Position numbers and translations under genes: made by a program. From contig NZ_PSSW01000007.1 in assembly GCF_002933295.1 (NCBI RefSeq), positions 124,001 through 188,000 of the forward strand: 64,000 nt of DNA, read 5' to 3'. Of the stretch, positions 1 to 11,853 are shown in pieces; the stretch's first letter is position 1; each line of letters opens with the position of its first letter. Source of the DNA: Marinobacter flavimaris. GTDB lineage: Bacteria > Pseudomonadota > Gammaproteobacteria > Pseudomonadales > Oleiphilaceae. Below the pieces are notes generated by a model, which worked only from the letters and a program-made list of their open reading frames with translations, ran no database searches and was not told the DNA's origin.

Positions 1-531
1 ATCCCGACAAAGGGTCGTTTCCGGCTGAAAGCCATTCGTGGCCAGGTTAGCCACCTGCCAGCGACAGCTCTCAGAGGCCCAACGGCCGTTATCTGTGGGA
101 ACCGGTACCTCAACCCTGCACTGGGCGAGTTTGCCGTAACCGGCGCAACCTTCGATCTACGTGATAACAACCCTTTGCCCACCGTGGAAAGTCATAACGA
201 GAACATCGACGAACTCGGCTCGATGCTGCCTGCGGTGTTTTCCGATGAAAGCGATGCGCTTCGCGGGGAGGAACTCAGTGGCCGGGTTGCCTTCCGATGC
301 ACCACCCATGACTACCAGCCGGTGGCTGGACCCGTTTTCGACGGCGAGAGCGGCGATCTCGATAGCCTTTACCTCCTTACTGGCCTTGGCAGCAAAGGAC
401 TGACCTACGCACCCCTCCTGGCCGAATATCTGGCTGACTTGCTTACCGGACAGCCTCCCTGTCTTCCCGCGAACCTGGCCAAACGCCTTGAAACCCGACG
501 CCTCTATCAGACGAATGTGGTGGTTTCGTAA
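1..531 (+). CDS. mnmC: MnmC, C-terminal part (tRNA 5-carboxymethylaminomethyl-2-thiouridine FAD oxidoreductase), cut by window start
   Basis: The reading frame is open from base 1 to the TAA at 529-531, so only the last 176 residues are present. Readable pieces are RGQVSHLPAT, GNRYLNPALGEFAVTGATFDL and RCTTHDYQPVAGPVFDG, then a GLGSKGLTYAPLLAEYLADLLTG ending. These fit the FAD-dependent C-terminal oxidoreductase half of bifunctional MnmC, where the G-S-K/R-G-L-T segment closes the FAD site. In the family this domain removes the carboxymethyl group from cmnm5s2U34 of certain tRNAs, and the N-terminal methylase half then makes mnm5s2U. That methylase half lies outside the window, so fusion to it is inferred. 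The FAD domain belongs to the DAO family, but the ending is more MnmC-like than a generic amino acid oxidase. Confidence 0.88.
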   Translation: MPTKGRFRLKAIRGQVSHLPATALRGPTAVICGNRYLNPALGEFAVTGATFDLRDNNPLPTVESHNENIDELGSMLPAVFSDESDALRGEELSGRVAFRCTTHDYQPVAGPVFDGESGDLDSLYLLTGLGSKGLTYAPLLAEYLADLLTGQPPCLPANLAKRLETRRLYQTNVVVS

Positions 532-604
532 TAAACTCCAGCTGAAGTTTCCGGTCAGACTGCCGATAACCATCGAAATGGTGGCATAGTCACGGAGAGA
601 ACCC

Positions 605-1237
605 ATGTCCATTTTTGTCAGCGAACCCGGCCGCCCGGTCGGAACCCGGCTACCGGAAACATTCCGGGCAAGGCCCGTGGGTGATGTTACAGAGCTGGCA
701 GAAACCCAGAGCATCAATCCTGGCCGAAGTGAGGCAACGGACGCCGAGTTCCAGCAGGCCGCCAATGCCGGTCGCTACAAAGCGCTGGAGGAATACGGCG
801 CGGCGGCCGCTGGCGAGCGCCGGGAAGACCGTCCGTATCTGCCGGTATCCAGGATCTCGTCTCAAACCCTGTATTCCGTTCCGGCGTCTGCAACGATTTC
901 TGAGGCTTTAACCGTCATGGACGAGCACCAGGTGCATCACCTTGTGATCATGGCGGACAACAACGTTGCCGGCCTTGTCGACCTGCGTTGGCTCCTGGGC
1001 TGGCTTCACGAGAACGAAGCCGATGCCATGAGCCAGAGCCTGGTTCACATCGAGTTGCCCGCGTTCCTGACAGCCTCACCCGAGACCGATGCCCACCAGC
1101 TCGCCAGGCTCATGCTGGCCCACCAGCTCAACGCAGCCCTGGTGGTAGATGCCAAAGGCGCCGCCTCTGGAATTGTTACCAGCACGGACTACCTGCGACT
1201 TTACGCCAGCGCCGGCCGCCATCAGGGAACGGTGTAG
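605..1237 (+). CDS. CBS-domain protein
   Basis: A 210-residue cytosolic protein. The first ~75 residues are hydrophilic, alanine/glutamate rich and probably disordered. Two CBS motifs follow, roughly residues 85-140 (LYSVPASATISEALTVMDEHQVHHLVIM) and 150-205 (FLTASPETDAHQLARLMLAHQLNAALVV...GIVTSTDYLRL). CBS pairs bind adenosine nucleotides and usually sense energy state. There is no attached catalytic or transport domain, so the partner is unknown. The ATG is preceded by a GGAGA ribosome-binding site. It follows mnmC by 73 bases and is convergent with the lipoprotein gene, with only 12 bases between the stops. Function beyond nucleotide sensing cannot be assigned. Confidence 0.8.
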   Translation: MSIFVSEPGRPVGTRLPETFRARPVGDVTELAETQSINPGRSEATDAEFQQAANAGRYKALEEYGAAAAGERREDRPYLPVSRISSQTLYSVPASATISEALTVMDEHQVHHLVIMADNNVAGLVDLRWLLGWLHENEADAMSQSLVHIELPAFLTASPETDAHQLARLMLAHQLNAALVVDAKGAASGIVTSTDYLRLYASAGRHQGTV

Positions 1238-1249
1238 CTCCAACGGCAT

Positions 1250-4000
1250 CTAATTCAGAGGCGTCAACAGCTCTCCCTCTGGACTGAAGAGAAGCACATA
1301 CCAGTTGTTGCCGACTCGGGTTAATGCCGGTATTTCGTCATCGCGGTAGTTTTCGAGGTCCAGTATTGCAGAGTCATCGGCCGCAAGCTGGTAGCGCCAG
1401 TTGTTTCTGAATTCCGACTCTTCCTCTTCCGTCTCCGGTTCTGGAACCAGCGATACCCGGGCAGCGATGCCCTGCTCCATTCCGGACACCACACCGCCGC
1501 TGGCGAAGTCGCCGTTCGTGGTTCCCGCCACAACCATGTCGCCATCGAAATCAGCCAGCCCAAGAAATGCCTCGCTGGACTGATCGTCTTCGTCATTCAG
1601 GGTGAAGGCCCGACTGACATTCCCGGCGGCTGAATATCCCAGCAGGAACCCGGCAGCACTGGAAAGCGCCTCCCTCTCCAGAACGGGGTCTTCCTCGTCC
1701 TGCTCCAGCACAGAATAGGATCCATCACTGGCACCAATCAGCCAGAGCGTGCTGCCGGTATACAGTCCGTTGGAAACCGGTTCATCGCCAGTGGTGCCAA
1801 CCTGTTTGACATCAAGTTCGCTGGTGGCACTGGAGGCGTTAAAGAAGAAGGCATCAATGCCGCCGATGACTGAAGCGCCTTCCACAGATCCCGCGGCCGA
1901 ACCAAACAATCCGGGGTTCACAGATTCTGTGCTGCCGCCGGCAACACGGTCATCGGCTGCTGAGCCGGCCTGTCGGGTCCAGGCAATCGCAGGCTGCTGC
2001 GTATTGCCGTCCAGTTCAGTATCAATTCGCTGCAGGAAGCTGTCCCTGCCGCCCAATCCCTGCTGCTGATCAAACACACCTTCCGTTTCCCCGGCCAGGA
2101 TGACATAGCCGGTGTCACGGTTGATTCCGGCCCAGCGAACCTGATCATCAGCATCCGTTCCGGTCCGGATGGTCCAGGTGGGAACGTATTCGCCACCGTT
2201 GGTGGCGGAATCAAACCAGTAAAGCGATGTCACTGAATCCAGGCCGCCCAGACCGGACGTTCCCGCCACAGACTGATCGGTGCTGTAGGCCACGACAAAT
2301 TCGAACCGGTCTACCTTCGTCCCACCCTCGGTCACCTTCCGCTGCACCACGTTTATGACCGGATCCGGAGCGCTCAGGCTGTCGCTCGCAGAGGATATGT
2401 CAACCTGCTGCAACTGAGTGCCTCGTTGGTCAAAAATCCGCACCACCACCCTGTCGTTATCCTGGGTGTCGTAGCCGGCAACGAACAGCCTGCCGTCATG
2501 GCCCATCGAGATGTCTGTGGCCACAAAGCCGTCGCCAGGGTTCAGAGCAAGCGGAGACGTCAGCTCGTTGAGGCTGATCCGGATCAGGTTTTCAGCCTCC
2601 GCCCGGGCATAATCCTCTCGACCGGCCTGGAAGTTCTCGTTGAGGCCCAGCAGGATAAACCGGTCGCTGAAGGCCGGGTTGGCATAGCCGGCCTCCGGTA
2701 CCCGAATCCGGAAAGGCACTTCATCGGTCCCTTCTGGAAAAATCAGTTCGTCATTCTCAACCCAGTTTCCGTCTTCCAGTCGCTCGATAACGAACTCGGA
2801 TTCGAGACGTGCGGTGGAGTCTTCGGTGTGGCTCAGCTTCGCAAAAATATCCCGGTCTCTGTCTCCAGAGAGTCTCGCGACGTATTCGCGCACAGCACCC
2901 ACGTTCAGCGTATCCCTGCCGCCACCGTTTACAGTTTCCAGCGACAGAACCGGCTCGTTGTCCTGAATGGACAAATTGGTAACGACACCACCGTTACCGC
3001 TGCCAAGACCGGCCAGACCGGATCGTACTTCTGTCAGTGCCAGGCGAAGGGACTCGACGGGCTCGGCAAAGCTGTCCTCGACCACCTCCAATGGCAGATA
3101 ACACTCGGTAATACCCGGCTCAAGTGTGATCACGCCGCGCGTATAGAAGCCCTGTTCGTCAAGCTCATAGTCGATATAGTCCAGCTCGCTTTCCCCCGTC
3201 TCATCGCGAGGCAATGAACTGTTGCTGCCCAACCCGACAATGTCCGTGCCGAGGATGGCATCTCCCGCATTGGAGGCACTGTGATCGCAGTTCTGGTGTG
3301 GAGGCGAGAATCCGACGTCGCAACTGGATGCGTCATAGTCAGACAAAAGCTCAAAAGCTACCGCTACCCGGGTTACCGACGGTTGATCCAGGGAAACCTT
3401 GACGAAGACGCGGCGCGTCGGAAGTGTCAGATCCCTGGTGCCCGATACGGAGCCGTCATCGTTGTAGAGGTTGATGGTAACGCTGTGCTCACCCTCGGTT
3501 TCAAGATCGGGCAAGGTGCATTGTTCACGGTTACTGGCAGGGATTTCCGGGCTTTCACCTTCCGTAAACGGCTCTGCATCCAGAGACATGACGTTGTATT
3601 TCACGTCAATATCGAACGGCTGGGCGCCGGCCATGCGGCCGTCGGTTGTTACCAGATTGATGCCTTCGGTCTTGCCCAGGTCCGCCTCTCCTCGACTACC
3701 GCCGGTGAGACCGGGGACACCGCGCATAATGATGCCCTGGCGGGCCTTGTTACTGGTGTCCTCGAGCGCCAGCCAGGACGGCGCATTGGTCAGGGAATAA
3801 TCAAGGATATCTTCGCCACCGTAGGCCCCGAAGTTGTAGGAGTATTCAACACCGAGATAGGCGAACACCGGGGGTACGCCAAGGATTGTGGGCTGGTCGG
3901 GATCCTTTTCCGTCTTGCACGCAGCAAGCCCCAGTGAAAGCAGGGCCAGAACGGCAAGTTGGCGAACAGGATGAATGCGGGAGTGAAAATCGGCGCCCAT
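1250..4000 (-). CDS. Large lipoprotein with Ig-like, Calx-beta-like and beta-propeller-like regions
   Basis: A 916-residue protein with a short basic N-terminus, a hydrophobic stretch and a lipobox LAAC, placing the lipidated cysteine at residue 28; +2 is Lys, compatible with outer-membrane sorting. Residues ~40-130 look like a putative Ig/cadherin-like domain (YLGVEYSYNFGAYGG, LTNAPSWLALE). Residues ~150-480 carry two Calx-beta-like segments: the first ends CYLPLEVVEDSFAEPVESL, the second starts VLSLETVNGGG. From ~485 on come repeated strand patterns of the SBBP/PQQ-propeller type (DISMGHDGRLFVAGYD, LYWFDSATNGGEYV, AGINRDTGYVILAGE, FDGDMVVAGTTNGDF). The architecture suggests a surface-exposed adhesion or scaffold protein. 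No enzymatic motif was seen. It lies 144 bases downstream of ligA on the same strand but is probably a separate transcription unit. Domain calls are by eye. Confidence 0.72.
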   Translation of the reverse strand: MGADFHSRIHPVRQLAVLALLSLGLAACKTEKDPDQPTILGVPPVFAYLGVEYSYNFGAYGGEDILDYSLTNAPSWLALEDTSNKARQGIIMRGVPGLTGGSRGEADLGKTEGINLVTTDGRMAGAQPFDIDVKYNVMSLDAEPFTEGESPEIPASNREQCTLPDLETEGEHSVTINLYNDDGSVSGTRDLTLPTRRVFVKVSLDQPSVTRVAVAFELLSDYDASSCDVGFSPPHQNCDHSASNAGDAILGTDIVGLGSNSSLPRDETGESELDYIDYELDEQGFYTRGVITLEPGITECYLPLEVVEDSFAEPVESLRLALTEVRSGLAGLGSGNGGVVTNLSIQDNEPVLSLETVNGGGRDTLNVGAVREYVARLSGDRDRDIFAKLSHTEDSTARLESEFVIERLEDGNWVENDELIFPEGTDEVPFRIRVPEAGYANPAFSDRFILLGLNENFQAGREDYARAEAENLIRISLNELTSPLALNPGDGFVATDISMGHDGRLFVAGYDTQDNDRVVVRIFDQRGTQLQQVDISSASDSLSAPDPVINVVQRKVTEGGTKVDRFEFVVAYSTDQSVAGTSGLGGLDSVTSLYWFDSATNGGEYVPTWTIRTGTDADDQVRWAGINRDTGYVILAGETEGVFDQQQGLGGRDSFLQRIDTELDGNTQQPAIAWTRQAGSAADDRVAGGSTESVNPGLFGSAAGSVEGASVIGGIDAFFFNASSATSELDVKQVGTTGDEPVSNGLYTGSTLWLIGASDGSYSVLEQDEEDPVLEREALSSAAGFLLGYSAAGNVSRAFTLNDEDDQSSEAFLGLADFDGDMVVAGTTNGDFASGGVVSGMEQGIAARVSLVPEPETEEEESEFRNNWRYQLAADDSAILDLENYRDDEIPALTRVGNNWYVLLFSPEGELLTPLN

Positions 4001-4037
4001 GAAAAAATCCGTTTCTATCGTTGTTGTTATGGTAGCG

Positions 4038-4069
4038 ACCGCCCGGATGAAACATGAACACCGGGCGGT
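4038..4069 (-). terminator. Inverted repeat between ligA and the lipoprotein gene
   Basis: The 9-bp arms accgcccgg and ccgggcggt match perfectly around a 14-base loop, just downstream of ligA on the minus strand. There is no run of T on either side, so it may be a weak or Rho-assisted terminator, or an mRNA 3-prime-end stabiliser for ligA. Confidence 0.45.
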
Positions 4070-4144
4070 TTACACACCGTTACAGAACAACGCCATGGTA
4101 GCCAATTTGATACGCAGGGGATCTGCGCGAGTTCTCAGATTCGG

Positions 4145-6241
<2,097 letters not shown>

Positions 6242-6254
6242 TTACCGCCTGGTT

Positions 6255-7268
6255 TCAGACTCGCTGGGAACGTTGCTTGCGCTCGAACTCCCGAATCCTC
6301 TGACGGCAGTGCTCGATTGTTTGAGGGGTCATCACGCTCCGGCGCTCATCCTTAAGCTCGCCGCCAAGGTTACGAACCACGGCCTGGGCTGTCTCAAGCA
6401 TGAAGTCAAACGCCTGCAGCGCATTGGTGGGCCCGGGCATACTCATGAAGAAACTGATACCGGGCGTGGCCAGGGTCGGCATATCGCCCGGCTTGAACGT
6501 GCCGGGTTCCACGGCATTGGCAACACTGAACTGGACCGGGCTGGTGGTATCGGACTCCTCGTGCCGGTGATAAATGTCCATATCACCATGCTCCAGACCA
6601 CAGGCTTCGAACAACTTCTTCAGGGCCACCCCCTTGAAGTCTTCACCGCTCTTGGCCAGGACATTGATCACAATCACTTCCCGGGCCTCAGGGCGATTCG
6701 CACCTGCCAGCGGCTGACCACTGACCGCTCGGGAAGGTTCACGCCGTGCCGTATCTTCCTCTACTTCGGTTGTTACCGTAGGCGGGACTGCTTCCACTTC
6801 ATCTTCGATGGCCCCCCAACCTGATTCGAGCTCGGTTTCTTCGGGCTCATGACTGGACAACCCGAAATCGGGATCCGACTCAACCGGTTCATCGTGATAC
6901 TCGGCAGCCGGTTCGCTGTCCGGCCCAGGATGCAGATCCGGTTCTGGCGACTCCCGATGTTCTTCCTTGGCAGCAGCGGTTACCGGGCGGGTCGGTTTGG
7001 GTTTCGGAGAACCAAATCGGCTGGGCTTTTCACGCTTTACATACCCACGCTCTTCAAGTGTGTCGCGGGAGATGGTTCGTGCGCCGCCGTTGGGCAACTC
7101 CGGGTTGTATTCGTCATCGAGTGGTGAATCCTCGAGCTCATCGGCGCCCATGCCCGATGAGATTGCCATGGATTCCTTCCGGGCACGCCGCATGCGGCGC
7201 ACGCCATCAATGACAATGCCGATAATAACCAGGGTACCGATGGCAATTAACCATTCCCTAAGTGACAT
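6255..7268 (-). CDS. zipA: Cell division protein ZipA
   Basis: A 337-residue inner-membrane anchor of the FtsZ ring. The N-terminus is the family's short periplasmic start plus a single membrane helix (WLIAIGTLVIIGIVIDGVRR, about residues 6-25) and a basic stop-transfer. Residues ~30-190 are a long acidic, proline-rich, low-complexity linker. The C-terminal FtsZ-binding domain runs from ~195 (AREVIVINVLAKSGEDFKGVALKKLFEACGL) to ~330, with the GDMPTLATPGISFFMSMPGP stretch typical of ZipA. It lies between smc and ligA, in the conserved order. The linker is the variable part; the ends give a secure call. Confidence 0.96.
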   Translation of the reverse strand: MSLREWLIAIGTLVIIGIVIDGVRRMRRARKESMAISSGMGADELEDSPLDDEYNPELPNGGARTISRDTLEERGYVKREKPSRFGSPKPKPTRPVTAAAKEEHRESPEPDLHPGPDSEPAAEYHDEPVESDPDFGLSSHEPEETELESGWGAIEDEVEAVPPTVTTEVEEDTARREPSRAVSGQPLAGANRPEAREVIVINVLAKSGEDFKGVALKKLFEACGLEHGDMDIYHRHEESDTTSPVQFSVANAVEPGTFKPGDMPTLATPGISFFMSMPGPTNALQAFDFMLETAQAVVRNLGGELKDERRSVMTPQTIEHCRQRIREFERKQRSQRV

Positions 7269-7390
7269 AGTGCTGCTGTCCTGTTTGCAGATCCCGTAAC
7301 GTTGCTACTCTAAGAAAAGCCCGTAATGAATACAACGCACACCCGGGCCAGATGGCGTTATTGTCATGGTCGCCTGAATTCTGAACAGCC

Positions 7391-10300
7391 TCAAGCCTCT
7401 GCGAGAGCCGCTGCCTCGTCTACATCGACCGACACCAGGCGCGAACACCCCGGTTCATGCATGGTTACGCCCATCAACTGATCCGCCATCTCCATGGCAA
7501 TCTTGTTGTGGGTAATGTAGATGAACTGAACCTGCTTGGACATCTCCTTGACCATGTTGGCATAGCGGCCCACGTTGGCATCATCCAGCGGCGCATCCAC
7601 CTCGTCCAGCATACAGAAGGGTGCCGGGTTGAGCTGGAAAATCGAAAACACCAGTGCGATCGCCGTGAGGGCCTTTTCGCCGCCCGACAGCAGGTGAATG
7701 GTGCTGTTCTTCTTGCCCGGCGGCCGCGCCATGATCGCAACGCCGGTTTCCAGAAGATCCTCACCGGTAAGCTCCAGGTAGGCGTTACCGCCTCCAAACA
7801 CTTTGGGAAACAGAGCCTGCAGACCACCGTTCACCTGGTCAAAGGTTTCCTTGAAACGCTGCCGGGTTTCCCGGTCTATTTTCCGTATGGCGTTGTCCAG
7901 TGTTTCCAGGGCTTCCATCAGGTCTTCATGCTGGGAATCCAGGTAGGTCTTGCGCTCACTCTGAACATGATATTCCTCAATGGCCGCCAGGTTAATCGCG
8001 CCCAGGCGCTGAATTCGGTTGCCGATTCGCTCCAGTTCGTCTGCCCAGTCTTTTTCATTCGCACCCTCGGGCAACTGGGCGAGGATATCCTGAAGTTTTA
8101 CGTCCAGCTCCTTGAGCTGATCGACATGATTCCCGGAACGGATTTCCAGGGCCTGGGACTCCATTTTCAGTTTTTCGAGTCGGGACCGGACTTCCTGAAT
8201 GCGATGATCGGTTCCGCTTCTGCCCTGTTCCTTTTCCCGCACTTCCCGATCAATCTCTTCCAGCGCGTCGCGAGCAGCGCCCAGCTTTTCCTCTTCCGCC
8301 AATCGCCGATCCAGCAGCCCTTCGAGCTGCATCTGCAGGTCTTCGATGGGCTCTTCGGCGCTTTCCCGGGACTCCCTCAGAATCTCCAGGCGCTCGTCGA
8401 TACGCTCCTTCTGCAACTGCATCCGATCAATCGTCTGCCTGAGGCCGTCCCGTTGACTGTGTAGGGTCTGCAGCTGGAGCTGCAGCTGATGCGCGTGGTC
8501 ACGGTCGTGCCGGGCCTCCTGGCGAAGCCGGTCCAGGCTTTCGCGCAAGGTATCGCGCTGCTCCAGCAACCGCTCTTTCTCTTCATCGCTGTCTTCGGTG
8601 GAAGCCAGCGCCAGTTGCCAGTCTTCCCGGGCATCCTGAAGACTCTCTTTCTGGCCCTCGAGGTTTTCGGACACGTCCTGGATATCGTCCCGGATTCGCT
8701 GCAGACGGGCATCAATCTGCTCGGCACGTGCTCGCAGGCCGCTGACCCTGGACGCCAGGGTGCTCAGTTCACGATCTGCCTCGCTCAGACGGGTCTGCGC
8801 CTCATCCCGGGCTGCTTCCGAACGCTCTGCCCGCTCCTGAAGCTCTTCCAGCCGTTCGGTAGCCGCCTCCAGCGCCTCCTCCGCCTCGGCCAGCTGCGCG
8901 GTCAGTTCCGTCACCTTCTTCTGCCGCTCAATCACACCGACCTGGCCGGCATCAGAGTCCGGCATCAGGACCCACTCCCGGGATATCCAGACGCCCTGGG
9001 GTGTCATCAGGCTTTGACCGTCCCGAAGCCCCGATCGCATACCCATGGCGTCAGAGACGGTTTCGACGGTATCGATGCCGCGAAGCAACGAGGCAATTCC
9101 CGGCACTCCGGAAACCTTGGCCGCCAACCCGGAACGCTCACTGCCGTCTGTGGCTTCTGCCTCCACCAGCGCCAACCCCTTTGGCGCTTCTTTCATGGCG
9201 GACGAGAGCTGATCAATATCGGGAAGGCAGAGACCCTGGGTAAACCGCCCGATAACCTGTTCGACAGCAAACTCCCAGCCATCGGTAATCTGAAGCTGAC
9301 TGGCCACCCGGGGCATATCGCTGAGAGCGTTCTGTGACAGCCAGGACTGCAGAACATCATCCCCGGCCCCCATCTGCTCATCCAGAAGGGATTGCTGGGA
9401 CTCCAGGGACGCACGAAGGCTCTGCACCCGTTGGCGTTCTTCAGAGAGCGCCTGCTCGGCATCACGCTGTTGCTGCCGGGCTTCGTAGAGCTCGTCCTGA
9501 ACGGATGCAATCCGTTCGGCCGCCTCTTCGCGCTTCAGCTCCAGGGTTTCCTGCTGTTCCAGCAGGTCTTCGAGCTCGGCGCGGTCCATCTGACCTTCCA
9601 GCAACTCCTGTTCGTCCTGAAGCTTGCGTTGGCGGGCCAGCAGTTGCTCAATGGCATCCTCAAGCGAGCGGATTCTGGACTGGGCCAGCTCTGCCTGGCG
9701 CCGCGCGTCCGACGAACGGGCACTGAAGTCTTCCCACTGGTGCTGCCAGTCGCTCATGGCGTCTTCGGCCTGCTGCAACTTCTCACCAGATTCCTCGGAG
9801 CGAACTGCCAGCGCTTCCTGCTCCGGCTCCATCATGTCGAGTTCTTCCTGGATTCCCGCAAGCTTGTCCTCATCCTGCTCCAGCTCGCGGGCCAGTTCTC
9901 TCTGGTTCGCCATGGCCTGGTCCAGCTCAGCCGCCATTTGCCGGCTCCGTTCACGCTGGTGTTCGAGGCTCTGCTCAATACGGGCGATATCGGCCCCGGC
10001 TTCGTAATAGCGTGCCTGTGCCCGGTTGAAATGCTCGGTCCGTTCCTGGTGATTGTCGCGCAGGGATTCCAGGGAGGTCTCCAGGCTGACCCGCTCGGTG
10101 AGGTATTTCTCAAGCTCGAGCTCGGTATCCCGGATCTTGCCTCGCCAGGCTTGCAAGTCATTGTCGAGGGATTGCCAGCGAAGCACCGTCAGTTCGGCTT
10201 TTTTCTGGCGCTCTTCCTGCTTGTAGGCCTTGTACTTCTCGGCTGCGGCTGCCTGACGCTCCAGGTGTTGCAGTTGGCGGCCCAGCTCTTCTCTCAAATC

Positions 10301-10884
10301 GGTCAGACGCTCCAGGTTTTCCTGGGTCCGGCGGATACGGTTCTCCGTTTCCCGGCGCCGCTCCTTGTATTTTGAAATGCCGGCCGCCTCTTCAATATAG
10401 ATCCGAAGCTCTTCCGGTTTGGCCTCAATCAGCCGGGAAATCATGCCCTGTTCGATGATGGCATAGCTCCGCGGGCCGAGACCGGTGCCGAGGAACAGGT
10501 CAGTAATGTCACGACGCCGGCACTTGGAGCCATTCAGGAAATACTCGGACTGCCCTTCCCGGGAAACGCGGCGGCGAACGGAGATTTCGTTGAATTTCAC
10601 AAATTCACCGGGCGCGGACCCATCGCTGTTATCAAAAACCAGTTCGATGGAGGCCTGTCCCACAGGCTTTCTTGCACTGGAACCGTTGAAAATAACGTCT
10701 GTCATGGATTCGCCGCGCAGGTACTTGGCGGAGCTCCCCCCATGACCCAACGCACCGCATCGATGATGTTGGACTTGCCGCACCCATTGGGGCCGACCAC
10801 GGCCGTCATGTTGGAGGGGAACGGAACCGTGGTGGGATCTACGAACGATTTGAAGCCGGACAGTTTGATGGACTTCAGCCGCAT
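7391..10884 (-). CDS. smc: Chromosome segregation ATPase SMC, with an apparent -1 frameshift near the N-terminus
   Basis: The start at 10884 reads [20 protein letters not shown], with Walker [10 protein letters not shown] (31-39) and then VRWVM (44-48). The frame then runs into a stop after 60 residues. The correct continuation ([19 protein letters not shown]) is in the next frame, and from there the protein is intact to 7391: coiled-coil arms, a hinge around the middle ([17 protein letters not shown]), the signature [13 protein letters not shown] and Walker [14 protein letters not shown]. The span is 3494 bases, one short of a multiple of three. The family reads [12 protein letters not shown], so one base is missing in codons 49-50, where six C lie on the plus strand (10736-10741). 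With one base restored, SMC would be about 1164 residues, the normal length. SMC works with ScpA/ScpB, also encoded in this window. A sequencing error is the simplest explanation; as written, the product would be non-functional. Confidence 0.93.
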
Positions 10885-10885
10885 A

Positions 10886-11581
10886 TCAGGCGCTCGCTTC
10901 CTGCCGGAGGATCGTCAACACCTGCTGCCGCTGGTGCTCCCCAAAGGCCTGGATAACGGCTTGCAGCCGCTCAGTGTCGTCGTTGACGGCGGCATCCGCC
11001 AGCTGCCGAAAGAAGGTGGCGGTTTCACCGATTTCTTCCCGGAAGTGTTCCAGCGCCACAAAATAGGTGCGGCTGATGGCCGGCCGGAAATTCTCGAGGG
11101 TTTCTTCCAGAAACGGGTTCTCGACCAGGCCGTAGGCGTAACGCATAACCCCGAAACCCGCATCAATAACCTGCTCGGCGGCGTCGGCACTGGTGGCGTT
11201 CAGGGCATCAATGACTGCCTGCAATTCACGGACCTGACCCATGACACCGCCAAGCTCCCTGCCGGACCAGCGTTCAAGTACCTTGCGCCCCAGCATGCAG
11301 AGGAGGTCGATATAGATGTCGTAGAGGCTGTTGACGCTTTCTGGCGTCAGGCTGGAGACCACCGCACCCCGCCGGGGGAAAATCTCGATCAGGTGACGGC
11401 GCTCCAGAATGAGCAGTGCTTCCCGAACGGAGCCACGGCTGACATTCAGTTCTCCCGACACCTTCAATTCCTGAATGCGTTCGCCGGGCTTGAGATCTCG
11501 CGTGATGATTCGTTGCCCCAGATGCTGGGCAATTTGTTCAGACAGACTTTCCGGGGCCTGAAACCTCATAAAGTTGGTCAC
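10886..11581 (-). CDS. GntR family regulator, FCD (FadR-like) subgroup
   Basis: A 231-residue dimeric DNA-binding regulator. Winged helix-turn-helix at residues ~12-75 ([20 protein letters not shown]...[21 protein letters not shown]), then an all-helical FCD ligand domain (residues ~90-225: [40 protein letters not shown]). The start is GTG at 11581 behind CAGGAATGA. Its stop lies one base before the smc start, so the two are probably co-transcribed; pseudomonads also place a gntR gene before smc. The ligand is unknown (FCD proteins usually sense small organic acids). A candidate operator lies 67 bases upstream of the start. Confidence 0.9.
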   Translation of the reverse strand: MTNFMRFQAPESLSEQIAQHLGQRIITRDLKPGERIQELKVSGELNVSRGSVREALLILERRHLIEIFPRRGAVVSSLTPESVNSLYDIYIDLLCMLGRKVLERWSGRELGGVMGQVRELQAVIDALNATSADAAEQVIDAGFGVMRYAYGLVENPFLEETLENFRPAISRTYFVALEHFREEIGETATFFRQLADAAVNDDTERLQAVIQAFGEHQRQQVLTILRQEASA

Positions 11582-11647
11582 TCATTCCTGAAGACGGCAC
11601 GATTTCAAACGCAGAAGTTTACCACAGGGAATCTATAGCCCCACCCC

Positions 11648-11658
11648 TTGTCTGACAT
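11648..11658. promoter_or_regulatory. Candidate GntR/FCD operator
   Basis: TTGTCTGACAT contains the perfect palindrome TGTC-T-GACA. FCD-type GntR proteins bind short T-n-GT-n-AC-n-A palindromes, often in front of their own genes. The position, about 70 bases upstream of the regulator's GTG, fits autoregulation. This is inference from sequence pattern alone. Confidence 0.4.
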
Positions 11659-11853
11659 TTTGCACAGCTCAGGAACATCGCGGCAAATCACTGCCGGTTT
11701 TTTGACGGCGAATCAGGAACGACAGCCGAAAAATCAGAAACCAAGTGATGTTAGCCTCGTTACTCGCTGTTTTTGTTCGTTTTTGATGACTGGGCACGGT
11801 TTCTGCTTTGCACACGCAAAGCACTGTAAACTTCTGCGACAGAGTGAACCGTA

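Noticed and set aside
157..765. A 202-codon minus-strand frame across mnmC and the CBS gene
   Set aside because: It overlaps two genes with real family matches in other frames and shows no domain.
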